Shown here: one piece after another, positions 38,501 to 44,632 of the stretch
Position numbering within the stretch: the first letter of the stretch is position 1
How the letters are laid out: each line of letters begins with the position of its first letter
Source: Apostichopus japonicus
Lineage: Eukaryota; Echinodermata; Holothuroidea; Aspidochirotida; Stichopodidae
Length of the DNA stretch: 64,000 bases
Assembly (NCBI RefSeq): GCF_037975245.1
Contig: NC_092564.1
Span: forward strand, 1,749,984 to 1,813,983
Reading direction: 5' to 3'
Made by a program: the position numbers and the translations under genes
Notes under the pieces: generated by a model
Database searches by the model: none
Told to the model about the DNA's origin: nothing
What the model saw: the letters and a program-made list of their open reading frames with translations, nothing else

Positions 38501-39483
38501 TCTATGGTACTAAACTTATGTTAGTTATATAGGATACAATAATATTGTGAATTAATTACTTAGGATTAATTTGTCTTCTTTGTTTTTGTCTTGACCTCAG
38601 GCATACGATAATCCAGACAGTAGTGTCAGGAAAGCTAGTGTCTTCTGTCTGGTCGCGATCCACACCTGCGTTGGTGACGAGATCAAAGAATTCCTTGACG
38701 ATCTCTCAGGAAGCAAGGTAACGAATAATTGCTCATTTGTTTGACAATGGTTGTTATGAAAGTTTTTGTGTTTTGAGAAGATGATTTTAAGTGTTAATAA
38801 TGATTTCCACAATTAGTTTGTCCTAAAAACTTGCTTGGAAATTTGGTATGATGGCGTAGTGTTTTAAAGTTTTGGATTAAAATTACCTGGATGAAAGTTA
38901 CCTCAACGAAATGTGACAATAAAGTTGTTTGGAAGTTGCTTCAATGCTGTTGATACCATGTCACCCATAAAATGGAAAGAAACGGGTACATTAAAACATA
39001 TTCTAATACTTCTGTCTCTCAAATTTGCAGAATGGATGATAAAATTAGAACGAGATTAGACTGCCAGTGACTTGTTATTTAGGAGTAACCGCATAAATCG
39101 CTTATTGTACATCAATGGTGTGTATCTCACTGCGCTGGATATCTTAAGCAACATGGAATTGTTGTTTCTCATTATTTAAAGAGCTCCTAGGTGGGAGTCA
39201 TCTCATCTACCGTGATATATAAATCATGTCGAGGCAAGGATAAGTCAAATTAGGAATGGTTGTGGTAGTAACATAGAAAGCATAAATATGTCTGAAGTAT
39301 AATGCTCTTCTAACAAGATAATCATTATTGGAAGACTTTGATTACCGTATAGTCATCTTGTATCTTTCACTTTAGATGAAGTTACTGAATTTGTACATCA
39401 AGAGAGCCCAATCAGAGAAACTCTCTCAGGGATCCACTCCGTCTCCCAGCTCACCAACATCACTGTCAACCGGTAGCAGATGA
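1586..39483 (+). CDS. CLASP: CLASP (CLIP-associating protein), multi-exon gene, 5' end outside window
   Basis: CLASP proteins bind microtubule lattice and plus ends, promote rescue and suppress catastrophe, and dock through EB1 and CLIP-170. Thirty exons were joined by GT..AG sites with continuous reading phase, giving about 1,210 residues with one gap. In window numbering, TOG2 is roughly residues 40-290, a Ser/Arg-rich linker about 290-550, TOG3 about 550-781, then a variable linker and the C-terminal CLIP-interacting domain ending at TGA 39481-39483. Recognisable family sequence includes SAKDLRSQVV, IPNSAKIMA, SERKEGLLGLQN, IVDQTQTPN, NSSETRLAVSRI, ALALRVLREILRNQP and MKLLNLYIKRAQ. An SxIP EB1-binding motif (SGIP) is present. 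TOG1 and the start codon are not in the window. Vertebrates have CLASP1 and CLASP2; which, if either, this equals cannot be decided. The phase does not close between 25253 and 30433, so an exon is missing from the model. Identification is very secure; exon detail is secure except around 30.4-30.9 kb. Confidence 0.96.
2131..2201 (+). CDS. CLASP: CLASP exon b: entry to TOG2
   Basis: Acceptor TACGACAG, donor GTAAGT. The codon split with exon a closes to Gly. It encodes a segment ending FLAGFEDVDTVN, which parallels the acidic stretch just before TOG2 in vertebrate CLASPs. The following 809-bp intron has only a short GA run near 2630-2645. Confidence 0.9.
3011..3103 (+). CDS. CLASP: CLASP exon c: TOG2 first helix
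   Basis: Acceptor CTCTTTCAG, donor GTAAGT, phase 0 to 0. It encodes 31 residues including STKSLQDELN and DDKHDWEARA. The latter matches the conserved DDKHDWEQR of the first TOG2 HEAT repeat. Confidence 0.95.
3301..3446 (+). CDS. CLASP: CLASP exon d: TOG2
   Basis: Acceptor CTCTCCAG, donor GTAAGT, phase 0 to 2. It encodes LKRMRSLVNNGAQDYD and LSAKDLRSQVVKEACIT, diagnostic of TOG2. The next intron (580 bp) shows only a C-rich patch near 3705-3725. Confidence 0.97.
4027..4162 (+). CDS. CLASP: CLASP exon e: TOG2
   Basis: Acceptor TTCCGACAG, donor GTAAGT, phase 2 to 0. It encodes HLSCKLGRQFDHAAES and LIPNSAKIMAISG. The latter is a highly conserved TOG2 loop and helix. Confidence 0.97.
4201..4382. 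repeat. Two-copy tandem duplication, ~93 bp, in CLASP intron
   Basis: Two adjacent diverged copies start ACGCTAAA at 4201 and 4294 and share GGCTGGCTG, TAGCGTTACAATTGG and TTCTATACAGGTTAGCTTA. They begin about 38 bp after the donor of exon e and include no exon sequence. The rest of this 1.44-kb intron (to 5605) shows nothing else. Confidence 0.85.
5606..5676 (+). CDS. CLASP: CLASP exon f: TOG2
   Basis: Acceptor TTTTCAG, donor GTAAGT, phase 0 to 2. It encodes PRLIPIVKSHITSKSSSIR, matching the IPRLIPVI...TSKS segment of TOG2. The following 515-bp intron carries a short ATG triplet run near 5809-5822. Confidence 0.95.
6192..6329 (+). CDS. CLASP: CLASP exon g: TOG2
   Basis: Acceptor TTTTTTTCAG, donor GTAAGA, phase 2 to 2. 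It encodes FINMIVSTWPPHLMEKH and EALHKGMEDADSEARS. The DADSEAR motif is a TOG2 hallmark. The following intron (616 bp) has an AT-rich TAT/ATT patch at about 6705-6795. Confidence 0.96.
6946..7125 (+). CDS. CLASP: CLASP exon h: end of TOG2 and start of linker
   Basis: Acceptor TACCAACAG, donor GTGAGT, phase 2 to 2. It encodes AFWKFSEKFKSQADKLFN followed by a Ser/Gly-rich stretch. It corresponds to the last TOG2 helices and the start of the disordered linker. The 609-bp intron after it shows nothing distinctive. Confidence 0.95.
7735..7805 (+). CDS. CLASP: CLASP exon i: Ser/Thr/Arg-rich linker
   Basis: Acceptor CTATTTAACAG, donor GTAAGC, phase 2 to 1. It encodes SSGSSRMSMPKRSTTAKSR. Phase agreement with both neighbours supports the call more than sequence similarity does. 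In vertebrates this part of the linker is alternatively spliced. Confidence 0.85.
7806..9464. other. CLASP intron with poly(C) and (AAT)n tracts
   Basis: There is a 16-base C run at 8205-8220 and an AAT triplet run near 9314-9332. No exon was recognised. Confidence 0.7.
9465..9620 (+). CDS. CLASP: CLASP exon j: linker
   Basis: Acceptor TTTAACAG, donor GTAATG, phase 1 to 1. It encodes LGKRSSSEVNLAAVDRART followed by a Ser/Lys/Arg-rich stretch ending STSRDSL. Base composition is markedly GC-richer than the flanks, as expected for coding sequence. Phase closes with both neighbours. Confidence 0.9.
12007..12084 (+). CDS. CLASP: Candidate CLASP cassette exon in the linker
   Basis: This lies in the 5-kb intron 9621-14603. 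A pyrimidine-rich acceptor (TTTGTTTTTGATAAAG) and a GTAATT donor bound a 78-bp open stretch that enters and leaves in phase 1, the phase of this intron, so inclusion would be frame-neutral. It would add 26 residues including DVGVVRRRKRGLSLERQSHS, basic like the GRIRTRRQSSG stretch of the vertebrate linker. The donor is weak, and the similarity could be chance. The rest of the intron has small degenerate duplications near 9777-9850 and 11030-11110 and no recognised gene. Confidence 0.35.
14604..14687 (+). CDS. CLASP: CLASP exon k: basic linker
   Basis: Acceptor CCATTACAG, donor GTAAGT, phase 1 to 1. It encodes ATPVRREPQRTPNGRAGRPK and then ARFVSQST. This parallels the STPDNRGRSRAKVVSQSQ segment of vertebrate CLASP. 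The next intron contains an ATT/TTA-rich microsatellite at about 14947-15004. Confidence 0.93.
15373..15534 (+). CDS. CLASP: CLASP exon l: SxIP and GSK3-type serine repeat
   Basis: Acceptor TCTGATCAG, donor GTAAGC, phase 1 to 1. It encodes a Ser-rich stretch, then RRSGIPVRSQG. The SGIP tetrapeptide (15465-15476) fits the SxIP consensus for binding the EB1 C-terminal domain. Next comes ASREASREASPSR, with serines every fourth residue ending in SP, the spacing used for processive GSK3 phosphorylation in vertebrate CLASPs. The exon end and its donor form the first unit of a 44-bp tandem array that runs into the intron. Confidence 0.95.
15491..15774 (+). repeat. 44-bp tandem array copying exon end plus 5' splice site
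   Basis: Six units carry the exon sequence GCCAGTAGGGAGGCTAGTCC, then CAGATACG and a donor. Donor GT dinucleotides are at 15535 (used), 15579, 15623, 15667, 15711 and 15755, exactly 44 bp apart. Five read GTAAGC and one reads GTTAGC. Intron reading in the CLASP frame hits TAG at 15598. Confidence 0.95.
15879..16015 (+). CDS. CLASP: CLASP exon m: linker
   Basis: Acceptor TTGTGTCTGCAG, donor GTGAGC, phase 1 to 0. It encodes GQPGRERRSSGGSVLPQRE and later KVLGTGKDVEAALADIL. The GQPGR and DLEAAVAD-like motifs match vertebrate CLASP. The following intron has a G run at about 16214-16224. Confidence 0.95.
16597..16698 (+). CDS. CLASP: CLASP exon n: acidic linker before TOG3
   Basis: Acceptor TTGTTACAG, donor GTAACA, phase 0 to 0. 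It encodes GRFDSDEESDASSVCSAGS, matching the conserved SDDDANSDASSVCSERS region before TOG3. The intron after it shows nothing beyond a short T run. Confidence 0.96.
17244..17347 (+). CDS. CLASP: CLASP exon o: TOG3 start
   Basis: Acceptor CTCCTTTCAG, donor GTAAGT, phase 0 to 2. It encodes WSERKEGLLGLQNALLLYKQ, the first TOG3 HEAT repeat. The next intron has a 13-base C run at about 17623-17635 followed by poly(A). Confidence 0.97.
17875..17938 (+). CDS. CLASP: CLASP exon p: TOG3
   Basis: Acceptor CTCAAAATAG, donor GTGAGT, phase 2 to 0. It encodes RSEIKRVTELFTRMFVDPHS, nearly identical to the vertebrate TOG3 segment. Confidence 0.96.
18053..18090 (+). other. Candidate 38-nt poison exon in TOG3
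   Basis: A strong acceptor (GTTTTCTTTTAG) and a strong donor (GTAAGT) bound 38 nt. This is not a multiple of three. Joined to 17938 and 18773 it would frameshift and meet TAG within about six codons. It could be a regulatory exon or a chance pair of splice-like sites. A C run lies further on, near 18266-18276. Confidence 0.25.
18773..18936 (+). CDS. CLASP: CLASP exon q: TOG3
   Basis: Acceptor TCTCTTTTCCAG, donor GTAACC, phase 0 to 2. It encodes TFSVFLETLSEFILAYHEH and DWLFILMTRLLQKMGSDLL, a clear match to the TOG3 core. Confidence 0.97.
19130..19375. repeat. Degenerate G-run minisatellite in CLASP intron
   Basis: Five or so irregular units of about 40-60 bp share a TGTCTATG/AATGCAA core, and three or four carry a G run; the longest run is about 17 G at 19208-19224. 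It is open in several frames, but no frame resembles a protein. Confidence 0.8.
19496..19574 (+). CDS. CLASP: CLASP exon r: TOG3
   Basis: Acceptor TTCTTCACAG, donor GTAAAA, phase 2 to 0. It encodes REHFHYESQFRILMKYIVDQ and then TQTPNSK. IVDQTQTPN is diagnostic of CLASP TOG3. Confidence 0.97.
19590..20250. repeat. 33-bp minisatellite, ~20 copies, in CLASP intron
   Basis: The unit is TGTTATAGATCCCAATAGCA plus 13 bp, repeated about 20 times starting some 15-20 bp after the donor of exon r. Because 33 is divisible by three, the minus strand is open for 285 codons (AIGIYNTLLAT repeated); this is a by-product, not a gene. Variants recur with a seven-unit spacing. C-rich short repeats (CCCCCTCTCCCAGCC) follow at 20343-20415. 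Confidence 0.97.
20745..20888 (+). CDS. CLASP: CLASP exon s: TOG3
   Basis: Acceptor TCTTACACAG, donor GTAAGG, phase 0 to 0. It encodes VKIAMLRYLETLSDVMEPSG and NSSETRLAVSRIISW. The intron after it starts with a C/A-rich tract (20898-20931). Confidence 0.97.
21537..21623 (+). CDS. CLASP: CLASP exon t: TOG3
   Basis: Acceptor TTCCCACAG, donor GTATGA, phase 0 to 0. It encodes VLVALFELNTSEFSAML, matching the ISLFELNTPEFTMLL helix of TOG3. Confidence 0.96.
21624..25196. other. 3.6-kb CLASP intron with several small repeats
   Basis: A segment at about 21770-21882 ends in (CATA)n and resembles the 3' tail of a retroelement. A 58-bp tandem duplication lies at about 21925-22045 (AAGTTTCCTATCCTA...GCAGAATATG twice). 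A (TA)n run of about 50 bp is at 23541-23592. A diverged 95-110-bp duplication lies at about 24570-24750 (GAGTTTTAGCTTAGA twice). No exon was recognised. Confidence 0.7.
25197..25253 (+). CDS. CLASP: CLASP exon u: TOG3 end
   Basis: Acceptor GCTCCTATAG, donor GTATTC, phase 0 to 0. It encodes DTATKLLQNHLQKASNHSE, matching the GATKLLHNHLKNSSN end of TOG3. Its phase-0 end conflicts with the phase needed by the next recognised exon at 30433. Confidence 0.95.
25254..27156. other. CLASP intron segment; unidentified exon may lie here
   Basis: No repeat or gene was recognised apart from a C-rich tract near 26733-26752. The phase mismatch between the exons at 25253 and 30433 requires at least one additional exon, with length one more than a multiple of three, between them. 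I could not locate it. Confidence 0.5.
27157..30099 (+). mobile_element. ~2.9-kb AGGTCA-rich element with short terminal inverted repeats
   Basis: It begins GGTTCCTTGCT (27157-27167) and ends with the exact inverse AGCAAGGAACC (30089-30099). The left end itself folds, since AGCAAAGGAACC follows four bases later. Inside are (GT)n at 27199-27240, segments repeated at about 400-bp spacing (TTAATGCAAT near 28751 and 29152), and a left-end segment repeated near the right end (ACTCAACAAGGGA, GTGGCCCATAGT). By eye there are about 40 AGGTCA/TGACCT hexamers. No transposase frame and no target duplication were found, so it is a non-autonomous element or a composite repeat of unknown class. Confidence 0.65.
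27199..27240. repeat. (GT)n microsatellite
   Basis: An almost uninterrupted GT run broken by one TATG, inside the left end of the AGGTCA-rich element. Confidence 0.95.
30433..30914 (+). CDS. CLASP: CLASP exon v: variable linker (3' end uncertain)
   Basis: Acceptor AGCTTACAG. The frame is fixed by a stop at 30423-30425 and by SPRSNYRSPRSHTSPRP upstream of DEMDSDEIMKSLRQTTAEIQ, which parallels the NLNSEEIYSSLRGVTEAIE motif of vertebrate CLASP. It requires one base from the preceding exon. Three in-phase donors exist: CAG|GTATCT (ending 30680), AAG|GTGATG (30746) and CAT|GTTAGT (30914). The longer forms add DSGLNTSMPDIRVDSPEGK and a Ser/Pro-rich tail. The end given is the longest option. Confidence 0.75.
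31182..31308. repeat. (GGTA)n followed by a 17-bp tandem repeat
   Basis: About seven GGTA units are followed by four to five copies of AGGTATAGAGTAGAATG. Confidence 0.93.
32905..33112. repeat. 36-bp minisatellite, ~5-6 copies, in CLASP intron
   Basis: The unit contains GTGTGAGGGCAGGAAGGGGG and TGGATGCTGGGTAT. TGCTGGG recurs at 32941, 32977, 33013, 33049 and 33085, exactly 36 bp apart. It is open on both strands because 36 is divisible by three; not a gene. Confidence 0.96.
33834..33903 (+). CDS. CLASP: CLASP exon w: linker to C-terminal domain
   Basis: Acceptor CTTTACCGCAG, donor GTAAAT, phase 0 to 1. It encodes ITKLKLDGGAFEDEQFHE, parallel to the LKEAVFDDDMEQL stretch before the CLIP-interacting domain. 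The next intron (about 420 bp) is featureless. Confidence 0.9.
34323..34383 (+). CDS. CLASP: CLASP exon x: C-terminal domain
   Basis: Acceptor CCCCTCTTGTAG, donor GTAAGT, phase 1 to 2. It encodes GDDDPGQFQPLLTVLSNHSS, matching the LLKELSNHNERVEER junction. The following 520-bp intron has no recognisable feature. Confidence 0.92.
34904..35030 (+). CDS. CLASP: CLASP exon y: C-terminal HEAT-like domain
   Basis: Acceptor TTTCTTTTCAG, donor GTTAGT, phase 2 to 0. It encodes FEERKTAMATLMRLSHAGH and LYLLLETLTDIE, part of the domain that binds CLIP-170 and cortical partners. The 713-bp intron after it shows nothing notable. Confidence 0.96.
35744..35869 (+). CDS. CLASP: CLASP exon z: C-terminal HEAT-like domain
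   Basis: Acceptor TTCCATTTAG, donor GTAAGT, phase 0 to 0. It encodes SIRALALRVLREILRNQPER and YAELTILKILEAHKD, among the most conserved CLASP stretches. Confidence 0.98.
36198..36335 (+). CDS. CLASP: CLASP exon aa: C-terminal HEAT-like domain
   Basis: Acceptor TTTTTTACCAG, donor GTAACA, phase 0 to 0. It encodes VARAAEETSMVLANNIPPEQ and IKVLCPIIQTAE. Confidence 0.97.
36690..37190. repeat. ~140-bp tandem repeat in CLASP intron
   Basis: Units contain CTTATATCAATGTTGGTCTC, CACACCCAACAT and GATGGTTCTTGTGTTGATGG. GAAGGGATGG-type landmarks recur at about 36731, 36870, 37010 and 37150. Each unit contains two sub-repeats of the ACCTTCCACACTTAT type. It contains no exon sequence. Confidence 0.93.
37302..37370 (+). 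CDS. CLASP: CLASP exon bb: C-terminal HEAT-like domain
   Basis: Acceptor TTTGTTCACAG, donor GTAAAG, phase 0 to 0. It encodes VIEGMAYPEVKTVLSDIVPV and LVK, matching the VVERIAKESLLQLLVDIIPG region. The last ~50 bp and the donor are the source of the tandem array that follows. Confidence 0.95.
37371..38060 (+). repeat. Exon-derived tandem array (62/63-bp sub-units in 125-bp units)
   Basis: About ten degenerate copies of the exon 37302-37370 end plus donor context follow it directly. Each copy reads like CTGAAGTTAGGA, CTCTCAGATATC, TCCCTGTCTTAG and GAGACACATCTTGACC. Two sub-unit types alternate, and GAAGTTAGGAC recurs at 37580, 37705, 37830 and 37955, exactly 125 bp apart. The donor GT is mutated in the copies inspected. 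Confidence 0.93.
38601..38717 (+). CDS. CLASP: CLASP exon cc: C-terminal domain
   Basis: Acceptor CTTGACCTCAG, donor GTAACG, phase 0 to 0. It encodes AYDNPDSSVRKASVFCLVAI, nearly identical to the vertebrate YDNTESSVRKASVFCLVAI. The following 658-bp intron shows nothing distinctive. Confidence 0.98.
39376..39483 (+). CDS. CLASP: CLASP terminal coding exon
   Basis: Acceptor TTCACTTTAG, phase 0. It encodes MKLLNLYIKRAQSEKLSQG and a Ser/Pro/Thr-rich tail, ending at TGA 39481-39483. MKLLNLYIKRAQ followed by a Ser-rich tail is the standard C-terminus of CLASPs. Confidence 0.98.
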   Translation: MKLLNLYIKRAQSEKLSQGSTPSPSSPTSLSTGSR

Positions 39484-39556
39484 GGAGGAGGAGGCACAAA
39501 TTTTACTCCGCTTTACAAGTTTCTCTTTCTTTGGTCTTTTTACTGTTGTCAAATTT

Positions 39557-40125
39557 TACACAGTGAATGTGAAGTGCTAGTTACACTGAGCTGGGTTAGC
39601 AGATGCTGGAAGGGTCAGGGATCTTGTATAGCTGTTTTACACAGTGAATGGGAAGTGCTAGTTACGCTTAGCTGGTTTAACATTCTGGAAGGGTCAGGGA
39701 TCTTGTATAGCTGTTTTATACAGTGAATGGGAAGTGCTAGTTACACTGAGCTGGGTTAGCAGATTCTGGAAGGGTCAGGGATCTAGCATAGCTGTTTTAC
39801 ACAGTGAATGGGAAGTGCTAGTTACACTGAGCTGGTTTAGCAGATTCTGGAAGGGTCGGGGATCTTGCATAGCTGTTTTACACAGTGAATGGGAAGTGAG
39901 AGTTACACTGAGCTGGTTTAGCAGATTCTGTAAGGGTCAGGGATCTTGCATAGCTGTTTTACACAGTGAATGGGAAGTGTTAGTTACACTGAGCTGGTTT
40001 AACAGATTCTGGAAGGGTCAGGGATCTTGTATAGCTGTTTTACACAGTGAATGGGAAGTGCTAGTTACACTGAGCTGGTCTAGCAGATTCTGGAAGGGTC
40101 AGGGATCTTGTATAGCTGTTTGGAT
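39557..40125. repeat. 81-bp minisatellite, ~7 copies, downstream of CLASP stop
   Basis: The unit contains CACAGTGAATGGGAAGTGCT, GTTACACTGAGCTGGTTTAG and ATTCTGGAAGGGTCAGGGAT. CAGTGAATG recurs at 39561, 39643, 39721, 39803, 39883, 39964 and 40045. It is open for 137 codons on the + strand because the unit is 27 codons long; not a gene. Confidence 0.96.
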
Positions 40126-43100
40126 TGTGTGCAAGGAGCTTGCATGAAGACAGAGAGGGTGTTACAGGACAGCCAAAGAACGTTGATATAGATACAGAAG
40201 TGGACCTTGCAATGATATTTGGATTGTGTAAGGAGCTGGTATACTAACAGAGAGATTATTGTAGGACAGGCATAGCTCACTGATGTACCTATAAGATATA
40301 CTACATAAATTGTCATAAATAATGTCTGTGGGTTCTGATGTCGTGTTAAAAACCTGCATGTGTGTTTGTGTCTTGATAGCCTGGCCAAGAACCCAGAATT
40401 GAAATATATTTGTTTTTAACTAGTAACATTGAATACAACACAATCAAGGTACTCTGACTATTTAGTTTGCGTAAAGTACACTTTAGCAGTGAGGAATAAT
40501 AATAATAATACATCAGAAGGAAGAGAGGTCAATAGGTCAACATGTGCACTATCATTTCTGAGACATTCTCATACCAGTAAAAGCACCATAACTGGCCATC
40601 TTTAAGTGTCGGTCTCCGTATGAAACTGTCTAAACGCAGATATGCTGCTCCTCAAATGTATTTATCAAACCATATGCATATCTATGCAGATATTGTTCAC
40701 AGCTTCTAAGCTGTATGGTAAACTGTTAAGTGTAAACAAAGTTCTTTCGAGGTGTTTTTTGGCAGGAATTCATGAGCAGTATGTGTAATAGCAAACTAAC
40801 TATCTAAACGTCTTTTATAAGTCGAAAGTCTTTAGTAATCCTGTGGCTTTATGCTGTAGTTTTAGCTCATTTGGTGTCACTGTTCATCATCACATTTCCA
40901 CTCTCTGCTGGAGAGTGGACAGCTTTCTACGTAGAAATTTTAACAATGTCTCTACTTGACTATTCTTGTATTTTCTCTCTCTTGCATTTTAATATTTATC
41001 TAAATCTTTCGGAAACTTGCCTTAACATTTTTTACGCATAATATTGGGGGACTCACTTTCAACTGGGATGGGATGATTTGGTAGGAGTGTGTGCGTACTT
41101 TGTGCCTGGTTTAGTGATGATATATGAGACCATTTCAACATTTTTACTTGCTCATTGACATATTGCAGTCGACTTATATCTGATAGCCTAAATATTACTT
41201 GTCCTTAAGCATGGATTATTGGAAGCATGCTTCATAGATGTGATAACAAACTTTACAGTAATAATTCCAATTTCAGTGTCACCCAGGCAATTATCCACAT
41301 CCCGTCTAACAATTATCCATAGGAAATATTCTGTTTGTGAAGGACATATGGGAAGAAAATGATTTTTTTTATTTTTATGAAAATGTATTTTCTTTTGCAT
41401 TTATCCTTACAAAATATCCCAACCGCAATACTTGAGTGTGTTATCCATCATATATATGAATATTCATTTATTAGCCGAGTGTTTACGTTTAACATACAAG
41501 ACATTTTAAGAGTAGTTAGTATGTTTTTGCATCTCCTACAATCTAATCCCTTTAAAAGATAAGGCTGAACGTCATCATAAAACAGACTGAACCATTTACA
41601 AATACCAGAACTAAGAACACTAGTGTGGTGCACAGTCACAGCGCTGTACAATATCTCAACATGAACAACATGAATGCTGACAGAAAATACAAAAGGAAAC
41701 CAACAATCCAAAATTATTCATGTGTGAGATCAAATGTGATTTACTCTCTCCATATCCATTTAGCAATTTTTTCTGATAATAGTTGAGATGTAACCACCAA
41801 GTGATAAAACTAGAAACCAACCATTGTTCAGGCGTGCACAGCTGTAAATGTGAGAGGGAGATTATCTAATATCCTTTTAATGAGGAAAAGCAAAATCAAT
41901 TTCTGTGGTTTATACGACTGTTTTCTATATTAAGATGTAACCTTGTGTTAACCACCTCCGTATATAGCTATGGAGTCTAACCTGCTATTGTGTTTCATCA
42001 ACAGATAAGACAATGTGCTTCAGTCATCTTGCCATATGTAAGATAACTGGATTGAACCAGTTTTAGTGTCCTTTTCAATTAATTGTAATGTACACCATAT
42101 ATTTTGATACTGTATAACTTGAGAGAAAATACTATCTAAAAGCATTTCCTCCAAATTTTGAGACTGATTCTGAGACGATTGTTGGAAAAGTAGAGAATGC
42201 TTCCTTCATATTTACCTGTGCCCTTTCATTCAGTGAAGTTATTAAACACATCGTAGATAGGTAACAGTGCTTTTAACATTTATTTGACCTTGTTCAAAGT
42301 TTTGGAAATAAGGAGGTGGGGTGGAGGGGGGGGGCAGTACCTACCCATGTTGATTTGTGATATGTACAGTGTGCTTTATCATATTGGTATTAAGAAGATG
42401 AAAGCATTGTTGGTCTCCCACAGTAGAGTAAAAGCAAAAAAAATGTCAATACCTGGATTTCTAGTTGGTAAAATGAACTAATATCCAGGTGTAATGGTAT
42501 TCTCTCTTCTGCAACTTCTCATGTGGTTAAGTAGTTATGCAACCACTATGCATTTTACGTTTCTTAAAAGTTTTACATTGTTGAGGCAGCGTTCAGGGTT
42601 TTTATAGTTTCAAGAGTCACATTTAGAGGGATATGCCAAAGATTGAGAAGGATATGCAATGTTTAAGAGGGATATACACATGTTACAGTGTCATTGTATA
42701 TGAACATATATGTTACATGTCAATTAGGGAAAGTTTATAAAGTGAAAAGTCAAAGTTCATCCTATGAAAAGAAATCAAATAAAGAGTGTGTTTGCTCAAC
42801 CTTCTATTACAAATAACAGCTCTTGAAGAAAAATTAAAGACAAGTTTGTTGTTTTGTTGTATGACATTGAGCAGAACCATAACTTGTCTATGAAAATTAT
42901 GAATCAATCCCAAACATCCTATGTTTTTCAAGTAGATTGTGTAGGATACACTATCTACGTAGCCATCTTGAAATGAGCGTTTTATACTTGACTTCAATTC
43001 AGTCTGGAATTAACAAACTCTTTGTTTCTCTCCCACCTCTAATATCATGTCAATGTCATACATTTAAGATGTGATCTCTGAAGCTAGCTGTTATTTTAAT

Positions 43101-43786
43101 GTTCATTTCAATGATTTTGTGCATTGCATTTCCAACACTTAGCAGTGCTAGTACATTTTCAGCTTTGTCTTAGGTTGGGAAGGGGTTTAATGATTGCTGT
43201 AAGTTATGAGGTGAAATGCTATTTGAGTAATATTCAAATTTGAAAATTACCACCTACGGATGGCAATACTGTAGTAGTAATTTAATGTTTATTGCTAACA
43301 CCATGGATCACTATTTAAGTGGATATAATTGCTGAGAAACTGGAAGCCTGTATAATTTATTACCAAATGATTAACTTATAATATTCAGGGATAATAATTT
43401 CCTTGGTAGCGACAAATATTGGGAAATTGGTAACTACTTTAACATAATTGATAATTGAAGAGGTAAAACCTTACGATGTTTTTTACATTTTTAGTTACTG
43501 CCATTCTTTGCAGTCCTGACAATCTTTGTCGTCTGTTTCATTTGCATGGAAATGGTTTTCAGTATTAAAACCGCCTCCCAAACTGTTTAATGTTTAACAA
43601 CTTATTGTGTCATTGTGAGTAAATGGTTTTTAAATATTTTTTTTTTCCTCCTTCAGTCTGTGAATAAAATCTACATGTATGAAAACATTAACTGTAAATA
43701 TTGCTATCCTTGCTGTGGCAAAATGTACTTGTTTCTTAGGTAGATATGTATGTGTGACTAAATGTGCTGTCACTTGTACAAATCAG

Positions 43787-43813
43787 AATAAACAGAAACG
43801 TTGCGAAAATAAA
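43787..43813 (+). terminator. Candidate CLASP poly(A) signals
   Basis: Two AATAAA hexamers (43787-43792 and 43808-43813) are followed within 50 bp by T-rich sequence (CTTGCTTCTTCTCTCTTT). No other cluster this good was seen closer to the stop codon. Confidence 0.5.
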
Positions 43814-44632
43814 TGAAAGTCAAAATCATTCTTGCTTCTTCTCTCTTTACGTAATAAGTCTTCCAACCAGACACTAACAAGTATTTACCTTACCGGAGCC
43901 ATTCTCAGCGTCAAGTCTCTTCCACCAATGATGTGATCTTGATAGTGGTTCGTATAGTGCAGAATTGCAGCTCATCAACTTCTCTTAGAACAAAGAGATA
44001 CTGCAAACTATCTCAGCAAATACATCAGGAAAGATTCTGTCCATTTGTCAAGTATTTTAAGAATGCATCACCTCACAACTATTGCCGTCACTTAATACCA
44101 AACAAGTCTCCAAAGCAGAAAAAAGCCATATTATAAAAGTCCCAACTAGCATAAGGTGAACATATCTTTTCCAGTAGGGACAAGATGTTGATTTTGACCT
44201 TCAATCCCACCCCATTCCATCCTCATCAAGGGTGTTATCTGTGAGTCATGGAGGTAAGTAAACAATTCAAGCTTAGGAGTGAAGTTGCTTCTATGAACAC
44301 AAGGCCAAACAAGTCAAACCTGAAATTATTCAGGGACAGAGATGTTCTCAAAACTACATAAAATCTGGAGACATTTTAAATCCAGGGGCAGTATATGAAA
44401 TCCAGGGACTGCCCCAAAAATTGGGGCCATCTGATCAAATTACACTAGCAATCCTCTAACTGTCAAAAGCTTGAAAAAAGTCCTACTGGTGACCCAGTAA
44501 CTGTCCACTGGTGACCCAGTAACTCCACAACAACCATGTAAATGTCCAAAGCCCCAATGAATTCCCACTAGCAAGCCAATACGTGTCCAAAGGTCCAATA
44601 CCAGCGGAACATCCAAAAATCAAGGGCACTAT
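43814..44632. other. Intergenic, nothing recognised
   Basis: Between the two convergent genes. A 24-bp direct duplication (CTGGTGACCCAGTAACT twice) lies at about 44486-44526. No coding sequence was recognised. Confidence 0.6.

Larger units (their letters stand above)
39484..43813 (+). other. CLASP: Probable CLASP 3' UTR
   Basis: No further exon follows the stop. The tract runs about 4.3 kb to clustered AATAAA hexamers (43787-43792 and 43808-43813). It contains an 81-bp minisatellite near its start, a diverged 95-bp duplication at about 40125-40270 (GGATTGTGT..AAGGAGCT) and an AAT run near 40497-40509. The UTR assignment is an inference from the poly(A) signals; the transcript could end earlier. 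Confidence 0.5.

Noticed and set aside
39734-40147. 137-codon plus-strand open frame after the CLASP stop
   Set aside because: Product of the 81-bp minisatellite (27-codon unit). It has no start-context or family support.
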